Origin: Parus major
Taxonomy: Eukaryota; Chordata; Aves; Passeriformes; Paridae
Assembly: GCF_001522545.3 (NCBI RefSeq)
Contig: NC_031772.1
Location: 4,876,385 to 4,940,384, forward strand
Length of the DNA: 64,000 nt
Direction of reading: 5' to 3'
The position numbers and the translations under genes were made by a program. Each line of letters starts with the position of its first letter. Position 1 is the first letter of the stretch. Below, piece by piece: positions 12,101 to 27,100 of the stretch. Below the pieces are notes generated by a model. The model did no database searches. It saw only the letters and a program-made list of their open reading frames with translations, and was not told where the DNA came from.

Positions 12101-15100
12101 GGGAAACAAGGAGAGAAGGCACTGGGATAATTCTCCATCCCCTCATCCGTTGGTGCTGGAGTACAATGAGTGGTTTGCTTTTAAATATGGGCAAGCAGAG
12201 AATAAATGCTGAGGGCTGTGAATCTGCTCTCTGTGATAGGTACAGGAGGGCTGATGGCTCCCATGTTCTGCCCTCTGGGCCTTGACCAGCAGAAAAGGCT
12301 CATTTTGGGGTTCTTGAGGACAATTTGTCTCAGGAAATCAGTATCTTCTGGATATAAATGTAGGTAACACATAAATGTTAATCTTGAATAATAAATACTG
12401 TGGACACTTCCCACTAAATGAAATCAGCGTATCATACTTTATATAAATACATTATTATTGTTTAAAGTTATATAAAAAATCCCAGCCTGGTTGGGCTGTC
12501 CACCTACAAGTTAAATCCCTGTGATTTCTCAAACTGCTCTCCCTCCTAATGGCATCTCTAAACTGGGAGAGGGCTCTGCTCTGCTGCCCATCCACACTCA
12601 GGTACTGATGACCCTGGAACTTCCTACAGCTCTAAATCTTTTTAAAATTATCTTTTGGGGGGGTCAGAGACAGAAAAGTTTCAGAGCAGCAGGCCCAGTC
12701 CTGCAGCCTGGTGTGGATTTATTGCCCTCACATGGCTGTGTGTTCCTCAAACACGGCACTGGAGGGAAGCACTGAAGTGTCCCTGGATCCCTGGCAGTGT
12801 CCCAGGCCAGGCTGGACTGGGCTTGGATCAACCTGGGATAAGGGAAGGTGTCCCTGCCCGTGGCAGGGGGTGGAATTAGATGAGTTTTAAGGTCCCTTCC
12901 AACCCAGACTACTCTGATTCTCTGGATTTACCCTCACACACTCTGATCATCACTCCTGTGAGCAATAACATCCTGCCTATCCAGATGGCAAAATAAATTT
13001 GAGGAAGAAAGCTGCTTCTGGCTTCTGCATCCCTGATTTCCAGCTATCTTCATTTTTACCTCCTCAGCTAAATTGGTGAGTGGCCATTTTCAGCTCACAC
13101 CTCCTAATAAACACATTTCTGAGATGATTTACCATTCACGCCCTAACAAAAGAACAAAGTCTTCTCTGTTCACGACTAGAAAAGGCTCCTCAGCCTCCTG
13201 AGCTGTTGTGTTAACCTCAGACAAAGCCCTGCAGTCCAACCCCATTGTGAGGATGCCAAACAGGTTTTACAAATGTCCTCAGCCCCAATGGCTTTATTGC
13301 TAAAGAGGACAATGACAATAATATTCCTGAAGGAGCCATACCCACAGGAACGTGGCTGGGATTGAACAATTAGATTCATAAATATATTAATTTTCCATTG
13401 GATGAAGATGCAAATGCAAAGGCTCAGCTGAGTGGGAGAGCAGCTGATCTCATGGAGCTGAGCTGAGCCCTGAAGCCCTCTATGACTACAAATACCAACA
13501 TTTGGGTGGTGAGAACAAGGGGAATGAAATCCCACCTTTGGATTATGGATGTAGAATCACAGAATGGTTTGGGTTGGATTGGACCTTATTCCCCTTGCCA
13601 TGGGCAGGGACACCTTCCACTATCCCAGGTGGCTCCAATCCCCACCCAGCCTGGCCTAGAATAGTTCCAGGGATGCTGCACTTCAGAGGTTCCCTCCAAA
13701 TACAGCAACCAACCTTATCCTCCCTTTCCTAATTTTTTTTTCCCCAAAATATCTGAAGCAATGGTGATGATGGAGAACACATGGAAGTTCCTAATCCTGA
13801 AAGCAACCAAACCTCACTTTCTTTCTCTCACTTCAGAGACCAGAGAAATTTGAGTTAGGTCAGAGCTTAAAGTTTTGGGCAAGAAATCATCTATTCCTCT
13901 CATGTTTGTGCACCAGCTGATGTTACATCAGCCTGACTGGTGGCTGCTCTTCCAATGCAAAAATAACCCATGGTTAGGAAGCTGAACAGGATTTCACACA
14001 TGGAAAGAGGCTGACCTGCAGAGGATTTAGGTAAAATTGCAGATCTGCAGGGTCCCTGGAGACACACACATTCCAGAAGATATCAGCAAGCTCTGGCTGT
14101 GCGTTGATGGATGCTCCACTTACCCGAATGTGGATCTGCTCTCCCACGGTGGGAGCACTCTCCCTTTTCCTCTTGACAGCCAACAGATCAACGAGGGGGC
14201 GGATGGTCATTCCCTGCAAAGTAACCACACACACAAAAGTCAGCCTTTCCCTTTCCCTGCACTGGAACAAAAGCCACCGGCGTGGGGCTGAGCCACAGCA
14301 ACCTTGTTCTGGTGTTTGAGCCTCTCTCACCTGCTCTGCTTTCCTGGCAGGATGAAACCTGCAAAGCTTCAACAGGACTAGAAATTGTTCTCCCAGGTGT
14401 ACCCTAAATGCTCTGTTTGTGGTCCTGGTAGGAACCTGTCAAGGGGAGCTCACGGAGAGGCTGCAGGATGGGGGGAGGAAACCTCCGCTCGCCTCCTCCG
14501 GCCTCTCAGAGACCACAAAAAGCCAACCAGTAATTCCAAGGTCAAGCCTGTGGTTTGCTGCTGCTGGTGGCCTCCCAGATGGAAAGGGGCTTGAAACAAT
14601 CCAAGTTCAAAAGCCTGAAATGAGGATAATCCTCGAGATTTCTCAGCACGGAGCCTCCACCAGCAATTGTCTGCTCACTCCTTGAGCACTGTGTGTCACA
14701 CACCATAACTCCAGCGATCTTTGACAGCCAGCCAGTGCCTAAGTTTCCTAATCAAAGCATCCACCAGGTGGAAAGGGTCAAGGGAAAAGTTTTAATATCC
14801 TTTAAGCCCCGTGAGAGAACTAAAATGCTGCTGTGATGTGTTTCTTAGTCCGACTTCCGTATGAAATGACTTTCCTAGGACATGTTTTCAGCAAAAATGA
14901 TGGAGTGGTTGATGTTTATGACTTCTGAATGTCACAGATGCTGGCACAGAGGAGAGTTGAACACATTTTTAATTGCAGAAACAATTAATGTGTCATTTTA
15001 ATAGCTAATAGCAGTAAAAAATGTGTCGCTATTCAGAGTCACTAACACAGAACTCACAAATTCCAAAATAATAGATATTACAAAAATTAAGTAGAGACTG

Positions 15101-18100
15101 TGCAATTTGGCCTCTTGCCCTCCTGGATAATCAGCCAGAGTTGTTTCCATTTTAAAGCAGCATTTGGGACTGTAATGGGAATCCCATGTGTCATTCCAGG
15201 CCACACATCCTTTCACAGCACACCTGCAGGTCCCCTGTGTTCTTCCTCCTCCCACCAGGGAAAACTCATCCCAGGGAGTGTCTGACGGCTCTGCCACAGC
15301 TCACACAACATTTTCCACCTCCAGAAATCCAGTGGGACAATGCAGGCATCAAACAACCTCCCCCCTTTGCAATTATTACTTTTGCTCAGAGTTTTGTGGC
15401 AGAGGTCAGGGGCCAGTAAGCTGAGAGAGAGAACTTCCAACAGTATTTGATTTTAAAACCACAGCAAGAGGCAGAACAATGTGAGGGATGGTTGTGACAT
15501 TCCAGACAAGCCCAGGGAGCTCCCCGGGGAACTTCCTGGTCTTAGTGGCACATGTCCAGCCTGCTTGGAAGCACTGAGGACTTGACAATGGCTCAGTCAC
15601 CTTCCTCAAAATGATTAACCAGGCTTGTTGTGGGAAGAGCCTTATGCAACTGGGTTAGGAAGGCTGAAAGAGAGGAGTTTCCTGGCTTGTGCAATGCACT
15701 GATAGAGCCATGGGTCACCAAGCCAAACTGCTCAAGGGATGGTCATTCCTCTGTGGCACGAGGGTTTCCAGCCAGCAGGAGCAGGATTTACAAGGGAGTC
15801 ATAGGATGTGGAGGGTTTGAGCTCTGACAAGATGCTTTGCTGGCCCAAACCTGCCTTAAAGGTCTCAAATCACCTCTGCCTTGGTTTCTGTCCTATTTTA
15901 ACACAGACACTCCCCACCAAGCCTATATTGAGATCACTGTGAATATAAAGAAAACATTTTGCATAAACAAGAAAACATTTGCAAAACAAGAACAAAAATG
16001 TCCACTATGCACAAAAATTGTTTCTCAAACAATATTTCTCTTTCCCTTTCCACACACAGTGACCATGAAAGACTCTAGAATGGTAAAAAATATCCCCTCC
16101 CCAATAATGTATGCATTGATGTGTCTGGCAGCAGCACCACAAACTTGATTTCCAAACCCAGGTTTTTGAAGGTTCTGTTACATTTACCCACTTTTTCTGT
16201 GCTGATCTCCAGCAACATCCCTCTGCCTCAGGTTTTAAGTAATTTTCCTGTTTTTTTCCTGCCCCTGTTCTCGTGGTGGGCCCTGCAGATCCCTGGAGCC
16301 CCAGCACAGCCCCTCTGCAGACACGATGTTCCCGTGAATGGCTGAAGGTCAGGGGATCTCCTCATGACACAGGGACCCTGTTTAACTCTCACCCTTTTGC
16401 ACGGGGGTGACATCACCAGCTGAGCTTTGAGGTTACACAAAAGCCCTTTTTCCTGGCCCCGGGAAGGATTTCCCAAAGCCTGGATCTGCTGCCTTAGAAC
16501 AACCTTTGTGTGAGGCTCAAGAGTGGCTCTGGGTGAGCCTGGGGATCGGGGCTTTTCAATTTCTCACCCAAATTTGCATCTTAAAACTTGTCAAGCTCCA
16601 CCTAAGTGCATACCCCTCCCTGGCCTGGTCCCTGCTCTCTCCTTTTGGGCTGAGGCTGTGCCCAGTCCCACTGCCCTGCGGTCCCAGCTCTGATCCCGTT
16701 GGCACAACGCACTCTGATCCTTCCTCCACCACTCTTCCAGCTCAGGATGAGGATTTAGGTGGACTTGGGGAAGAAAAACCAACCCCAACCCTCCACATTT
16801 TCCAAGTGCTTGACACCCACCTGAGGGGTTCAGTCAGGAAAAGCAGAAGGAATTTGCTCTGAGGGGGATGCTCAGTCACGGGGCCACTCGGCAGCTGGCA
16901 TCACAAGCCACCATCTCCCAGAGGTGACTGGACACATCCCAGGGCAGGAGGAGGGTGGCTCCTGGTCAGCAGCTCCTCATGGACCTCATGGCCTTGACCA
17001 GGAGCTCGCAGGGAGTTTTCCTCCATGAGATCTTTCCCAAACCTCCACATCCCACTCACTTCAGTCATGTGGAGACTCACTCTTTACTTTTTGGGATAAA
17101 CAGCAGGTGGACATCGGCCTTGATCACTTCAGCACCAGACAACCCCAGTTTTTCCACCACATCCTCCTTTAAATGTGTCTGTGTTTGCCAGCTGTGTTTT
17201 AGAGAAGCCCTTAGAGACCTGCTGCTGGTCAGAGAGGAGCAGGGAGACGTCCAAGACCCCCATCCCACAGAAAGCTGCAGGAGTGGTTTTACCACTAGAT
17301 GTCACAGCAATGCTGAGAGCTGCTGCTCCTCCCGAGCCCTGGAGCACCACAGCTCCTTCAAACTCACTGCTGGAGCACCAGAACTTACAGCCCAAGCATG
17401 AGGGAGAGGAACTTTCTCCATCAGTCTCCTGGAGGGGACCTGATCCCCAATCTGTGCCCAGTACTGGTTTTACCTGTACAAACACGGTGAAGAGGATGAC
17501 GACAGTTGTTGCTGCAATAAAGAGCTTTTTCCTGTGGAAGTCAGGCAGCAGGAAAACCAAAGAGAAGCAAATGGCCCCTCGGAGCCCCCCGTAGGCAATG
17601 ATGAACTGGTCCTTACTGGTGATGGTGTTCACGTGAAATCTGTTCACAAAGAAAGTCAGCACAAGAACCCCTGGAAAGCAGGAAGGTAGATTGAGGCACA
17701 TCAATCAAACAGAACAATTAGAGAAAACTCATCATCCTACATGTTCCAGTAAAACATCAGGGAATTGGTAAACACCAACCACAAGGAACTAGCCAGGGCA
17801 CAAGGGGGTACATTCCCAATATTCCACCAGAGAGTTTTTGTTCCAGTTGGATCCAACAGGTTGAAATTTGCTTTGTCCAGATAAAACTTAATCCCCACCA
17901 TATTTCTAATTTGAGGGATTACAAATATTGACTGGCTACAGTCCTGAAATATTAACTGATTTATTCTAATTGGTGATAACAAATGACTGAATTGCTGAGG
18001 TTACAAATGCTTTTGAGGCAAATCATCAGCAACAACTTAGCCACAAATTGCCCTCCTATTTGCCAAAGTTTCCAAGCAGTATCTTGGATAAGTAGCTATA

Positions 18101-21100
18101 TTCCACCTGTGTTAATGTTATTTCTTTCCCTCAGATTTATACTGTACAAATTGAGGTGACACAGCAATTGCTGTGATTTACAGCCATTTGCAAATGCACA
18201 AACAGATGCAGAAAGGTACAAAAAGTCAGGCCTTAAATCAGTAGGCTGTGATTTTAATACCAATGGATGTGATAAACATCCCATTTCCCAAAGATTAAAA
18301 GCTTTTTTGGGAACTGATGGCACCTCCTGTCACCAACTTTTGTCAGGAATTAGCTGGAGCCACAGCACTGTTGCTTTTCTAGAGGGTGTTTGTAAAAGAA
18401 ATAAAAACAGTGCATTTATTATGTACATATCAAACATCTTCCCACACACCTCCAGCTAAAAATAGCTGAATTTTGACTGTACATTGGAGGAGTTTGAAGA
18501 AAACAAAAAGCTGGGGATGTTTGGGAATAGGGAACCTCGTGACACCTTCTCCATATCTGGAGCTCTGCACAACTGGTGCCCAGACCAGCAGATGGGAAGC
18601 ATTTGGGTGTCAAGGTTCTTTGCAACTTAAAAAATAAATAAAACAAAGCCTCCCTCAGATCACATCCACCCCTACTCTACAGCTCAGGCAGTGCCAATGA
18701 TTTAAAGCAATGAAATTTACTTGAGCTGATATCCTGGCCTTTGTCTTAATTTAATCCTTCCTCATAAATTATTATTAGCATTCCCTAAACTAATTCAAGG
18801 CCAGTTTGCTCCAAGAGATGACATACAATTAATCATTCTCAGCAAAATGTATTTTCTCCTGCAGATACCTTGGGAAAGAGCAGGAGGAAATCTCCCCAGG
18901 GCTTGGATATCAGCAGAGCCCCAGTGCTGCCATGCAAGGGCTCTATTTTCCTTTTTAGATGATCTTCCTCATACCAAAGGAATTCCCCAGATTTCAGCAG
19001 AATCATTTCTCAAATATTTAAAGCACTGAGAGTGTTCTATGAAGGGCTGGGGTACAGTTTGCACACCATACCCAGCACTGCCCACCCAAAAATCCCCAAA
19101 TCCTGCAAGGAAATGTGGAGGCACCTCCCTTTTCTGGATCAGTGCCTCAAGCACCTCCAGAATCCTAGAATCCTGGAATTGTTAAGTTTGGAAAAGCCCT
19201 CCAAGACCATCAAGTCCAATCATTCCTCCACCACTGCCAAGGCCACCACTAACCCATGTCCCCAAATGCCACACCCACACGTTTTTTGGACACTTCCAGG
19301 GCTGTTGTCTCTACCACTGCCCTGGGCAGCCCGTTCCAATGTTTGGCAGCCCTTTCCATGAAGAAATTTTCCCTACTATCCAATTATTAATTATTAATTA
19401 ATTAATCCAGAGCTGCTGGATGGCTCTAAGCAGGTCAAAGTCTAATCTCAACCACCATCTCCAAGGCAGGAGTTTCCCAGCCTGGCTTGGTGCAGCCCCT
19501 TCCCAGTTCTCATCCTCCCAGCTCCTTGACAGCTTCCCAGGAAGGTGCTGCAGGACAGGAACACCCTGTTCAGAACCACTCAGACAATTTCCAACCCTGC
19601 TTTGTGTGTTCTTATTTAATTCCTGGGAGATTTTGACTGGAAAAGGGTGGCTGCAGCCTCAGCCCTCCCCTAATAATGTGCTGCATAATTTAAGATGCCC
19701 TCAAAAGGGCTGTGTTTAGTGAGGATTTTTGGGGTGCTTTTCTAGCATTGCTATGTTCTTCTATCTTGCAATGAAGAATTTTTGAACTAAAAAAAAATCA
19801 AACTCACTGAGAACTCCTTTTATCTGAGCAAATAATTTAAGAGAAACCACTTAATGGTAATAAAACACTTAAATGTACAAAAAACTGACTAATGAGCACA
19901 TTTCCAAGTATGGTGCGCAGTTATTAAACCAAACTTTGGCATGTCCTAACAGCTAATAAACCCCATTCTGCTCTGCCTTGCTAATCACAGCCTAACCTAT
20001 TTAAACAATTTCTTGAGGTGTCTGTCAAATTCAAGTTCACTGCTTGACTCATTGGTTTGTAAACACAAATCCTCTGTTGAATGTTTTTAAGCTCACAAAT
20101 TCTTTGCCAAAAGTGGGAGCTGTTATTTTCACAAATATTGTTAATATATAAAAATATCCATAACTGAGGCACTCTGCACTCATTAGGTGCCAAACACTGT
20201 AAGAGAAATGGAGGTCCAGCCTCTCCCAGCACAGAATCAGCACAAGATGCAACTGAGGAGAATGGAAACACAGCACATCTATTTTTTTCTGGTCATTTTC
20301 AATGCATGAAAATGGGATCCCAGGGAATTCTGGAACCAAGACTTGGGTTTTCACTGTAATTGTGGCTAAAGAAACTGCAGAGATCAGTTATCAAGAGAGT
20401 ATTTTCCTGCCTTGCTACTCATTATCACCAGGCCTTGGACTCTTTATTGCTGTCAGGTTGGTCACACACCCTGACAGGTTTTCCAGGGATGCTGCAGACT
20501 CTCCATCCATGGAGATAAACAAAAGCCATCTGGACACAGTCTTGCCTGCCTGACCCTGCTCAGGCAGGGGGTTGGAGCAGATCATCTCCACAAGCCCCTG
20601 CCAACCTCAGCAATTCCCAGTTCTGCCACTCTCAACCCTGGCCTGAAATTCTTGAGTAGGTGCAGAAACATCCTCGCATCCCTTACATCCCAAATTTCAT
20701 CTACCCAGGACAGCTACAGGAATGTTCCTCCAGTTTCCCAGTGAAGGATGCTGCTGTACATGAGCTTGTTATGATTTAAATCCCTTAAACTGTCACAATT
20801 CAGAGTACGGGGTCAGAGGATTTTCATGCATCTCTCACCCCAAGTTCTGTACCTACAAATTCCCTCCTGTTGGGAGAATACCAAGAAAAACACTGCAATG
20901 GAAGAGGAGATCATGGCAATGAAGGAGGGCAAAGGAAGAGACATGGATAAAACAGATCTCATGAGAGCTTCTATCCAGCACCAGTGAGTGCACAGAGCAG
21001 GGAACTGCAGCAAAATGCAAGATTTGGGATTGAGTAAGGTGGAGGAGCAGGAAGCATCGGCTGGGATGTCCCAGTCCAGTCCTAGCATCCCCATCTGGAA

Positions 21101-24100
21101 TAATCACACTGCAGAGTGACGGGAAAGGATGATGGAGGGGCAGAGCACCCTCTCATCTAAAGGAATCTCATCCCTCACTGTCATGAACATACATGAAAAA
21201 TCAAGATCTGCAATTTCCCCTACCAAGTGCCCTCCAAATGAGACAGAAAATAACCGTGAAGCAAATGTAGGGCCAGTTCCACTCGTGGTTCTCTCCGATG
21301 GTGGAAACTCCGAGGAAGATGAAGATGAGGGTGTCGCTCACACTGCTCCACATCTTCATGAAGTACTTGACTGTGGTGTGGGACTTGAGGGAGATGTTGG
21401 CCTCCACGTAACGCTTCATGCCCATGGCACAGGAAATGATGCTGAGGAAGTGAAAAAATGAACAATGGAAAAGAAACAATATGTTTTTCTACCTTAACGC
21501 AGAAAATCAGCACATCACTTATGAAAAAAAAGTGGGTTTCGTCAAGTCTTGGGTGTTTGCAGACGTTTCACTGAGGGCTGATTCACTTCCTACATCAGGC
21601 CAAGAGGATCAGGACCACTAGGACAGTAAAATACTTTATAGGTTGCTGAAACTGTCCAAATGTGGATTTTCACAGACAAACAATTCATCACCTCTTGCAT
21701 TTTATCAGAGCACAAAGCAACACCTCCAACTAACACCCAACTCTTCCCATCCCCACACACCATTGCCAGTTCTTTAACTTTGCCAAACTCTGGCCTAGCA
21801 ATTGCCTGGCAATTTTTCATGGGTAATTGCTTCTTTGAGTTCCAGGGAACATGGCATTAGCCTAATTCATCAGCTTTTCAAATCAATACATTTTCAGGCC
21901 AGCAATCCCAGACTGTCAAAACAATTGAGTGCTTGAAGTACTGAAGCTCCATTTTTTATATTTTAGTCTGGACCAGAACATTTGTGTTCCAAATACTGCA
22001 GCAGGAACAGAAAAAGGGCTTTAAATTTCCAAGATCTGACTTCCAGTGCCATTTGGTAAGGCCATCCATATTTTTATTGCACTGAAAAACGCCTCCACAG
22101 GGAGCATCACGATGTTGGGTCACAGAAAAGCCAAGAGAGAAGCAGAACTTTGGCTTCTCCCTGGCTCTGGGTGTGACCTGGTCACACCTGCTGGGACCAG
22201 GACAGGTAAGTGACCCAAAGAAAGATGTTGAGAGAGGTGGTGGCTCACCCAGAACTATCAACTACTCAGAGAGCTATCAGGAAATTACTGCTTTGCACTG
22301 AAAATAGCCTGTTTAACCCCAGAATTTCAGTAACATTTCACATTATTTTGAAGACACAAACATTTGGGTCTGTTTGAATTCAAAAGCGGGCTTTAGGGAG
22401 AGGATTTGTGGCAAGAGCAGAGGACAGGAAAGGTCAGAATATGGAAAGCCACAATGCTTTTGCTGAGGAATGGGATCCTCTGTCATACAGCAGCAGGAGA
22501 CCAAGATTCAAGTCCCTTTTTCACCAAATGTTTAGGTTCACATCTCTCATCTCCTAAGAAAATGTACCAGTACAAAAAATATTCTAATAAAAGTCTGGTT
22601 TGATTTATCCTTTTTAGGTCTGACCTGCTTTGCCAGAAAGAGCAACAGGAACCAAAACACAGACTGAAAAAAAAATAATAAATTCTTCAGTTTCTGTGTC
22701 TGCCTCAATAAATAGTGGAGAAAACAGTTGCAGCTAAAAACTAAGAAATCCAAGTATTTATGGGCAAGTAATTTTCAGAGCTGTGGCTTGGGAAAGCTTA
22801 TTGGAGAACAGACATGGGATTGCAGCAGGGTCACAGAAAGGGAATAAACTTTTCTTGTACTGGCTAAAGATGGACATTGCCACCAAGGCAAGGGGCAGGG
22901 GAAAAAAAAAAAAGGAGAATAAGAAAGGAAAAAATCAAACTAAAACCCATTTGCAAAGCAAAGCCATTTCACAGACTGAGCTGTATTCAGATTTTTTATA
23001 TTTTTTTGGACTATGTAGAATTGATTTTTTTGGCAATCAAATTATTTTTCAAAGAAACAAACAGCCAAAAGCTGCTTCTTATAATACAGTATTCCCTGGC
23101 CACAACAGAATGAATTGTTTGAACTCCAGATCTATAAGAGAGGCATTTATAATTTGGCAATTAGAAGGGCACAGTGCAGGAATCAGCTGCCTTTGCCATT
23201 GTTTTGCTTTAGAAAAAAATGCATTATTCAAAAGAACAGCAAATGGGTTCCATAATGGGTACAGCAGATTGTGATTGATAGAAAGAGACACCATTAGGAT
23301 TGAATGTTTTCTGCTCTACGATGATTATGCAGCATATTTATTTCACTGTTCTGTCTTGCACTCCTATAAATAGGTTTTTCCTACCTATTCCCAGAGCTGG
23401 AATTGTTTTCAGTAACACTCAAATATTGCTCCTATTAACCAGCTGAGGAAACAAAATCTGCAAGATGCAGGAATGGTTTATATCCAAAGCAACATCATTA
23501 GTTTTAAAATAGATCTCCCAGATACTTCTGTGCTGAGCTGGGAGCCCACTTCTTTTGTTTTATTTTCTTTTTATCTTCATTCTCATCAGCTGCACAGTTG
23601 TTTACGCTGCAGCCACTGATGCAGGGTAGGTGCATTTTGGTGTCTTTGGGGGAATATTAAATGATTGTGATCCTCAGCACCAGCTGACTCAGTTTGGGTA
23701 GGAGCAGCACAACCAATAGATACCAGCCCACAGAATCCAGGAGGGCTGGATCCCTCTGGTTTTTCTCTCTCTCTCCTTTCCAAGGTGAGATTTTGGTGAA
23801 CATTGGGGTCTTTCTGGCTACTTCTGTCTCAGCATCCGCTCTGACAGTGAGAGGTAAGCACAAAGCTTAATTAGTCTCTTAAATCTGAAGGATCTGGCCT
23901 AAAATAACTCATTTTACTGAAAGATCTACCCCGTTGAAAGAAAATTAAATTAACTGAATGATCCCTGACAGCTTTGGCTGATATTGGCCAGCAGATTCCC
24001 AGTGTTATTGGAGACAGATGTGTTGGTTGACACCTGAGGCCAGACATGAGCTGTGTCTGAGCTTCTGGAGCCAAGTCAGACCCTCCAAAGCAGAGGTTTC

Positions 24101-27100
24101 CATTAGAATCCTCTGCTCCCACAAAGCAGGAATATTTCAGGATTCAGTTCCCATCCCATCACTCGCTGCTCTGTCACACCAAGGGCTGCCAGGCCAGACA
24201 TGCAGATGGGGAAGGGGATGTGAGAACAGATGTGCTGCAAACCGAGACCAAACCTTTCCAAGGAGCTGACTAAATCCTCCTTGTAACTCTTTCCATGTTG
24301 GTTTTGACTGGGCCATGTGGAAAATAACAAAATAAGCTAAGAAACTTCTTCCAGCTCTGCCAAACCTACCAGACATCTCTCTGTTGGAGCACTCAGCCTT
24401 TCCAAAAAAATCCCATGGAGCTCAAACAAACATTCCTCAATAACCCACATAAATCCACCATCAGCCATCAATGTGCACTTTGGGAAACAGAGCAACACTT
24501 GGCGAGGGCCCTGCTCCTTGCCATACAGAGATTTCCAAATTTTTAAATGTTTTTGGGTATTTTTCAGTGAATAGAGGCAGGAAGTTTTCCTGGAGAGAGG
24601 AGCTGCTGGGCCTCACTTACGCCACGATCCCGGAGAGGTGGAACATCTCTGCAGTGAGGTAGGACAGGTAGCTGTACAGGAACACGAAGAGGGGCTCGAT
24701 GACTCGGATGTCCTTGGTGAAGCGCGTGGTGAAGGCGGCGGTGAACCCAAAACTCAGCCCCACTAAAATTCCTCCCAGCCCAACCACGAAGAATTTTCCA
24801 ACCCCAGCAAAAACATCCACGCTTTTGATGGTCGACATCTCACAGAAAGAGCGGAAGAGCTTGTAGAGCACCTTGTGGGGGAAAGGGGGAACAGCTGTTA
24901 ACTGGATGTTCACCAGTCGTGTTCCTGACACCAAATACACCACTGAGATTTCTACAAGTGCAGTGTCACCTCCTGCCCAGGAGGTCTGGCTCCCACCAGG
25001 GGACTGCTGAAGCCCTCATGGACATTTCTGTCCCCAGACATGGAGTCAAAGAGAAGCCTGAAAAGCTCTAAGTTCACCTGAATGCTGCCCAGGACCTCAG
25101 GCCAGAGAATTGGACCAGGAGTCCTATGCTAGAAGGGGCTGTTGATGCCTTTTCCCTTAACAAATCACAGAATCATTGAGGTTGGAAAAGCCCTCCAAAA
25201 TCATCGAGTCCAACCATTAACCCAGCACTGCCATGTTCATCACTAAACCATGTCCCCAGGTGCCACATCCACATGGTTTTTAAATACTCACAGGTGTGGT
25301 GACTCCACCACTTCCCTGGGCAGCCTGTGCCAATGCTTTACTGCCTTTTCCATGAAGAGATTTTCCCCAATAGCCAATCTAAACCTCCCCTGGTGACACT
25401 TGAGACCATTTCCTCTCATCCTGTCACCCTGGGAGAAAAGACCAAACCCCGCCTCATTTCAAGGAGCTTTAGAGGGAAATAAAGTCTTCCCTGAGTCTCC
25501 TTTTCTGCAGGCTGAGATCTCCCATCTCATCACTCAGCACCATCCTCTGTGGGTTAAATGCCCCAGTTCAGGCTGGTCCTTACCACAGTGACGGCATCGT
25601 TGAGGAGCGATTCCCCAAAAACCAGGATGTGCAGCTTCTCGTTGACGTGGATCTCCTCAAAGACGGCCAGCACGGCCACGGGGTCGACGGCGGCGATGAG
25701 GCTGCCGAACAGGAGGTTGTGCAGCAGGGACACGTCCTGCAGCCGGAAGGCTTTCACCTGGCAGATCCCATAGAGGGAAAAGCCGATCCCAAACACGTTC
25801 CAGATGGTCCCCACCACCGCGTAGAGCAGGATGGTGCCGATGTTCTCAAAAAAGGGGCGGCTGGGCATGAAGTAGCCGGCATCCAGCACGATGGGGGGCA
25901 GAAGGTAGAGGAAGAAGATGTCGCTGTCCATCACTGGTGGTGACCTATCATTTAGCCCATAGATGATTCCCCCCATGATGAGCCCCACAAATATCAACAA
26001 ACAGCTTTCGGGAACGACGGAAGGCAGCTTGTTGTAGAGATGGAACCCTGGAGGGCACAGACAAAGAGAGATAAAACTGGTGTTATCCCACCAGCACAAA
26101 CCCTCAGAAGGTCCCCACACTCCCATCGTCAGCAGGTTCCACCTCGGAGCAGCACAAAAATTCACACAGTGAGGGCGAAGTTGCTCAGAAATCAGTTAGA
26201 AAATTGAAAAATTACTGAAAATACCAAATTTCCTCAAATTCCCATCTGTGCAGGCCTCATTTCATCATATCATAAGGTTAAAGAGATATATTGAGGTAAT
26301 AAACAAACAGTAATAATCTGCATAAATAAAACAGTATTTGGAATTATTAATTATGTAAGCTAGTCAGCAGCCCATCCTCAGCACTAACAGAAATAGAAAC
26401 TTCTAATTTTAAACACAATACAGATTCTATACATTTTTTAAAAAAAACCCACAAAAATCCTTCCCATTAATTATAAGCAGGTCCACTTTTAATAGTATTT
26501 AATCATTGGTATTTAAAGCTAAAAAGCTGAAAAATGTGCAATCAAGCCTGTCTTGTGCAATGCCCAACATTAGAACAACCACCACAAGTACAAGGTGAGT
26601 TATTAAAAGTCATTGAAACAAACCTAATTAGAATAAGAATTTTTTTAAACCTCTGATCATTATTATGTCTTCATGCATGTGACTAGAATTGGGGTCTCGT
26701 TATGTAATATGATATTTATATAAAATTTTCACTTTTCTGTGCCAATTTTTTCAGAGGAAAATCTAAAAAATCAGAGACTTTGCATAACTTAAATCTTTCT
26801 TAGATGACCTTGCATGAACAATCAATGCACAGAGGTTTTATTTTAGGCTGTGTAACACCCTGACATGGATGCAATCATTCCTTGGCAAGACACGAGGCAC
26901 TTTTTGAAGAATAAGGAATCTTCATTTTAAGATGAAGATGTCAGTGGACCACCTGCACAGAGCATGGCTGGCAAGGAAATCAAGATGAACACACACCTTG
27001 GTGCGTCCTGCAGCTAAATCAAATTCCTCCTCCTGGAAACCCAGTATTTTTCCTCCTAACAGCAGCAGCACTCCCAGGTGTGAATTTCTAGATGGAAAAC

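Larger units (their letters stand above)
17671..25583. other. NHE introns 2-4
   Basis: Apart from exons 3 and 4, this stretch holds CR1 tails near 19.2, 20.5 and 25.2 kb and a short ATTA repeat near 19385. Nothing else is recognised. Confidence 0.5.
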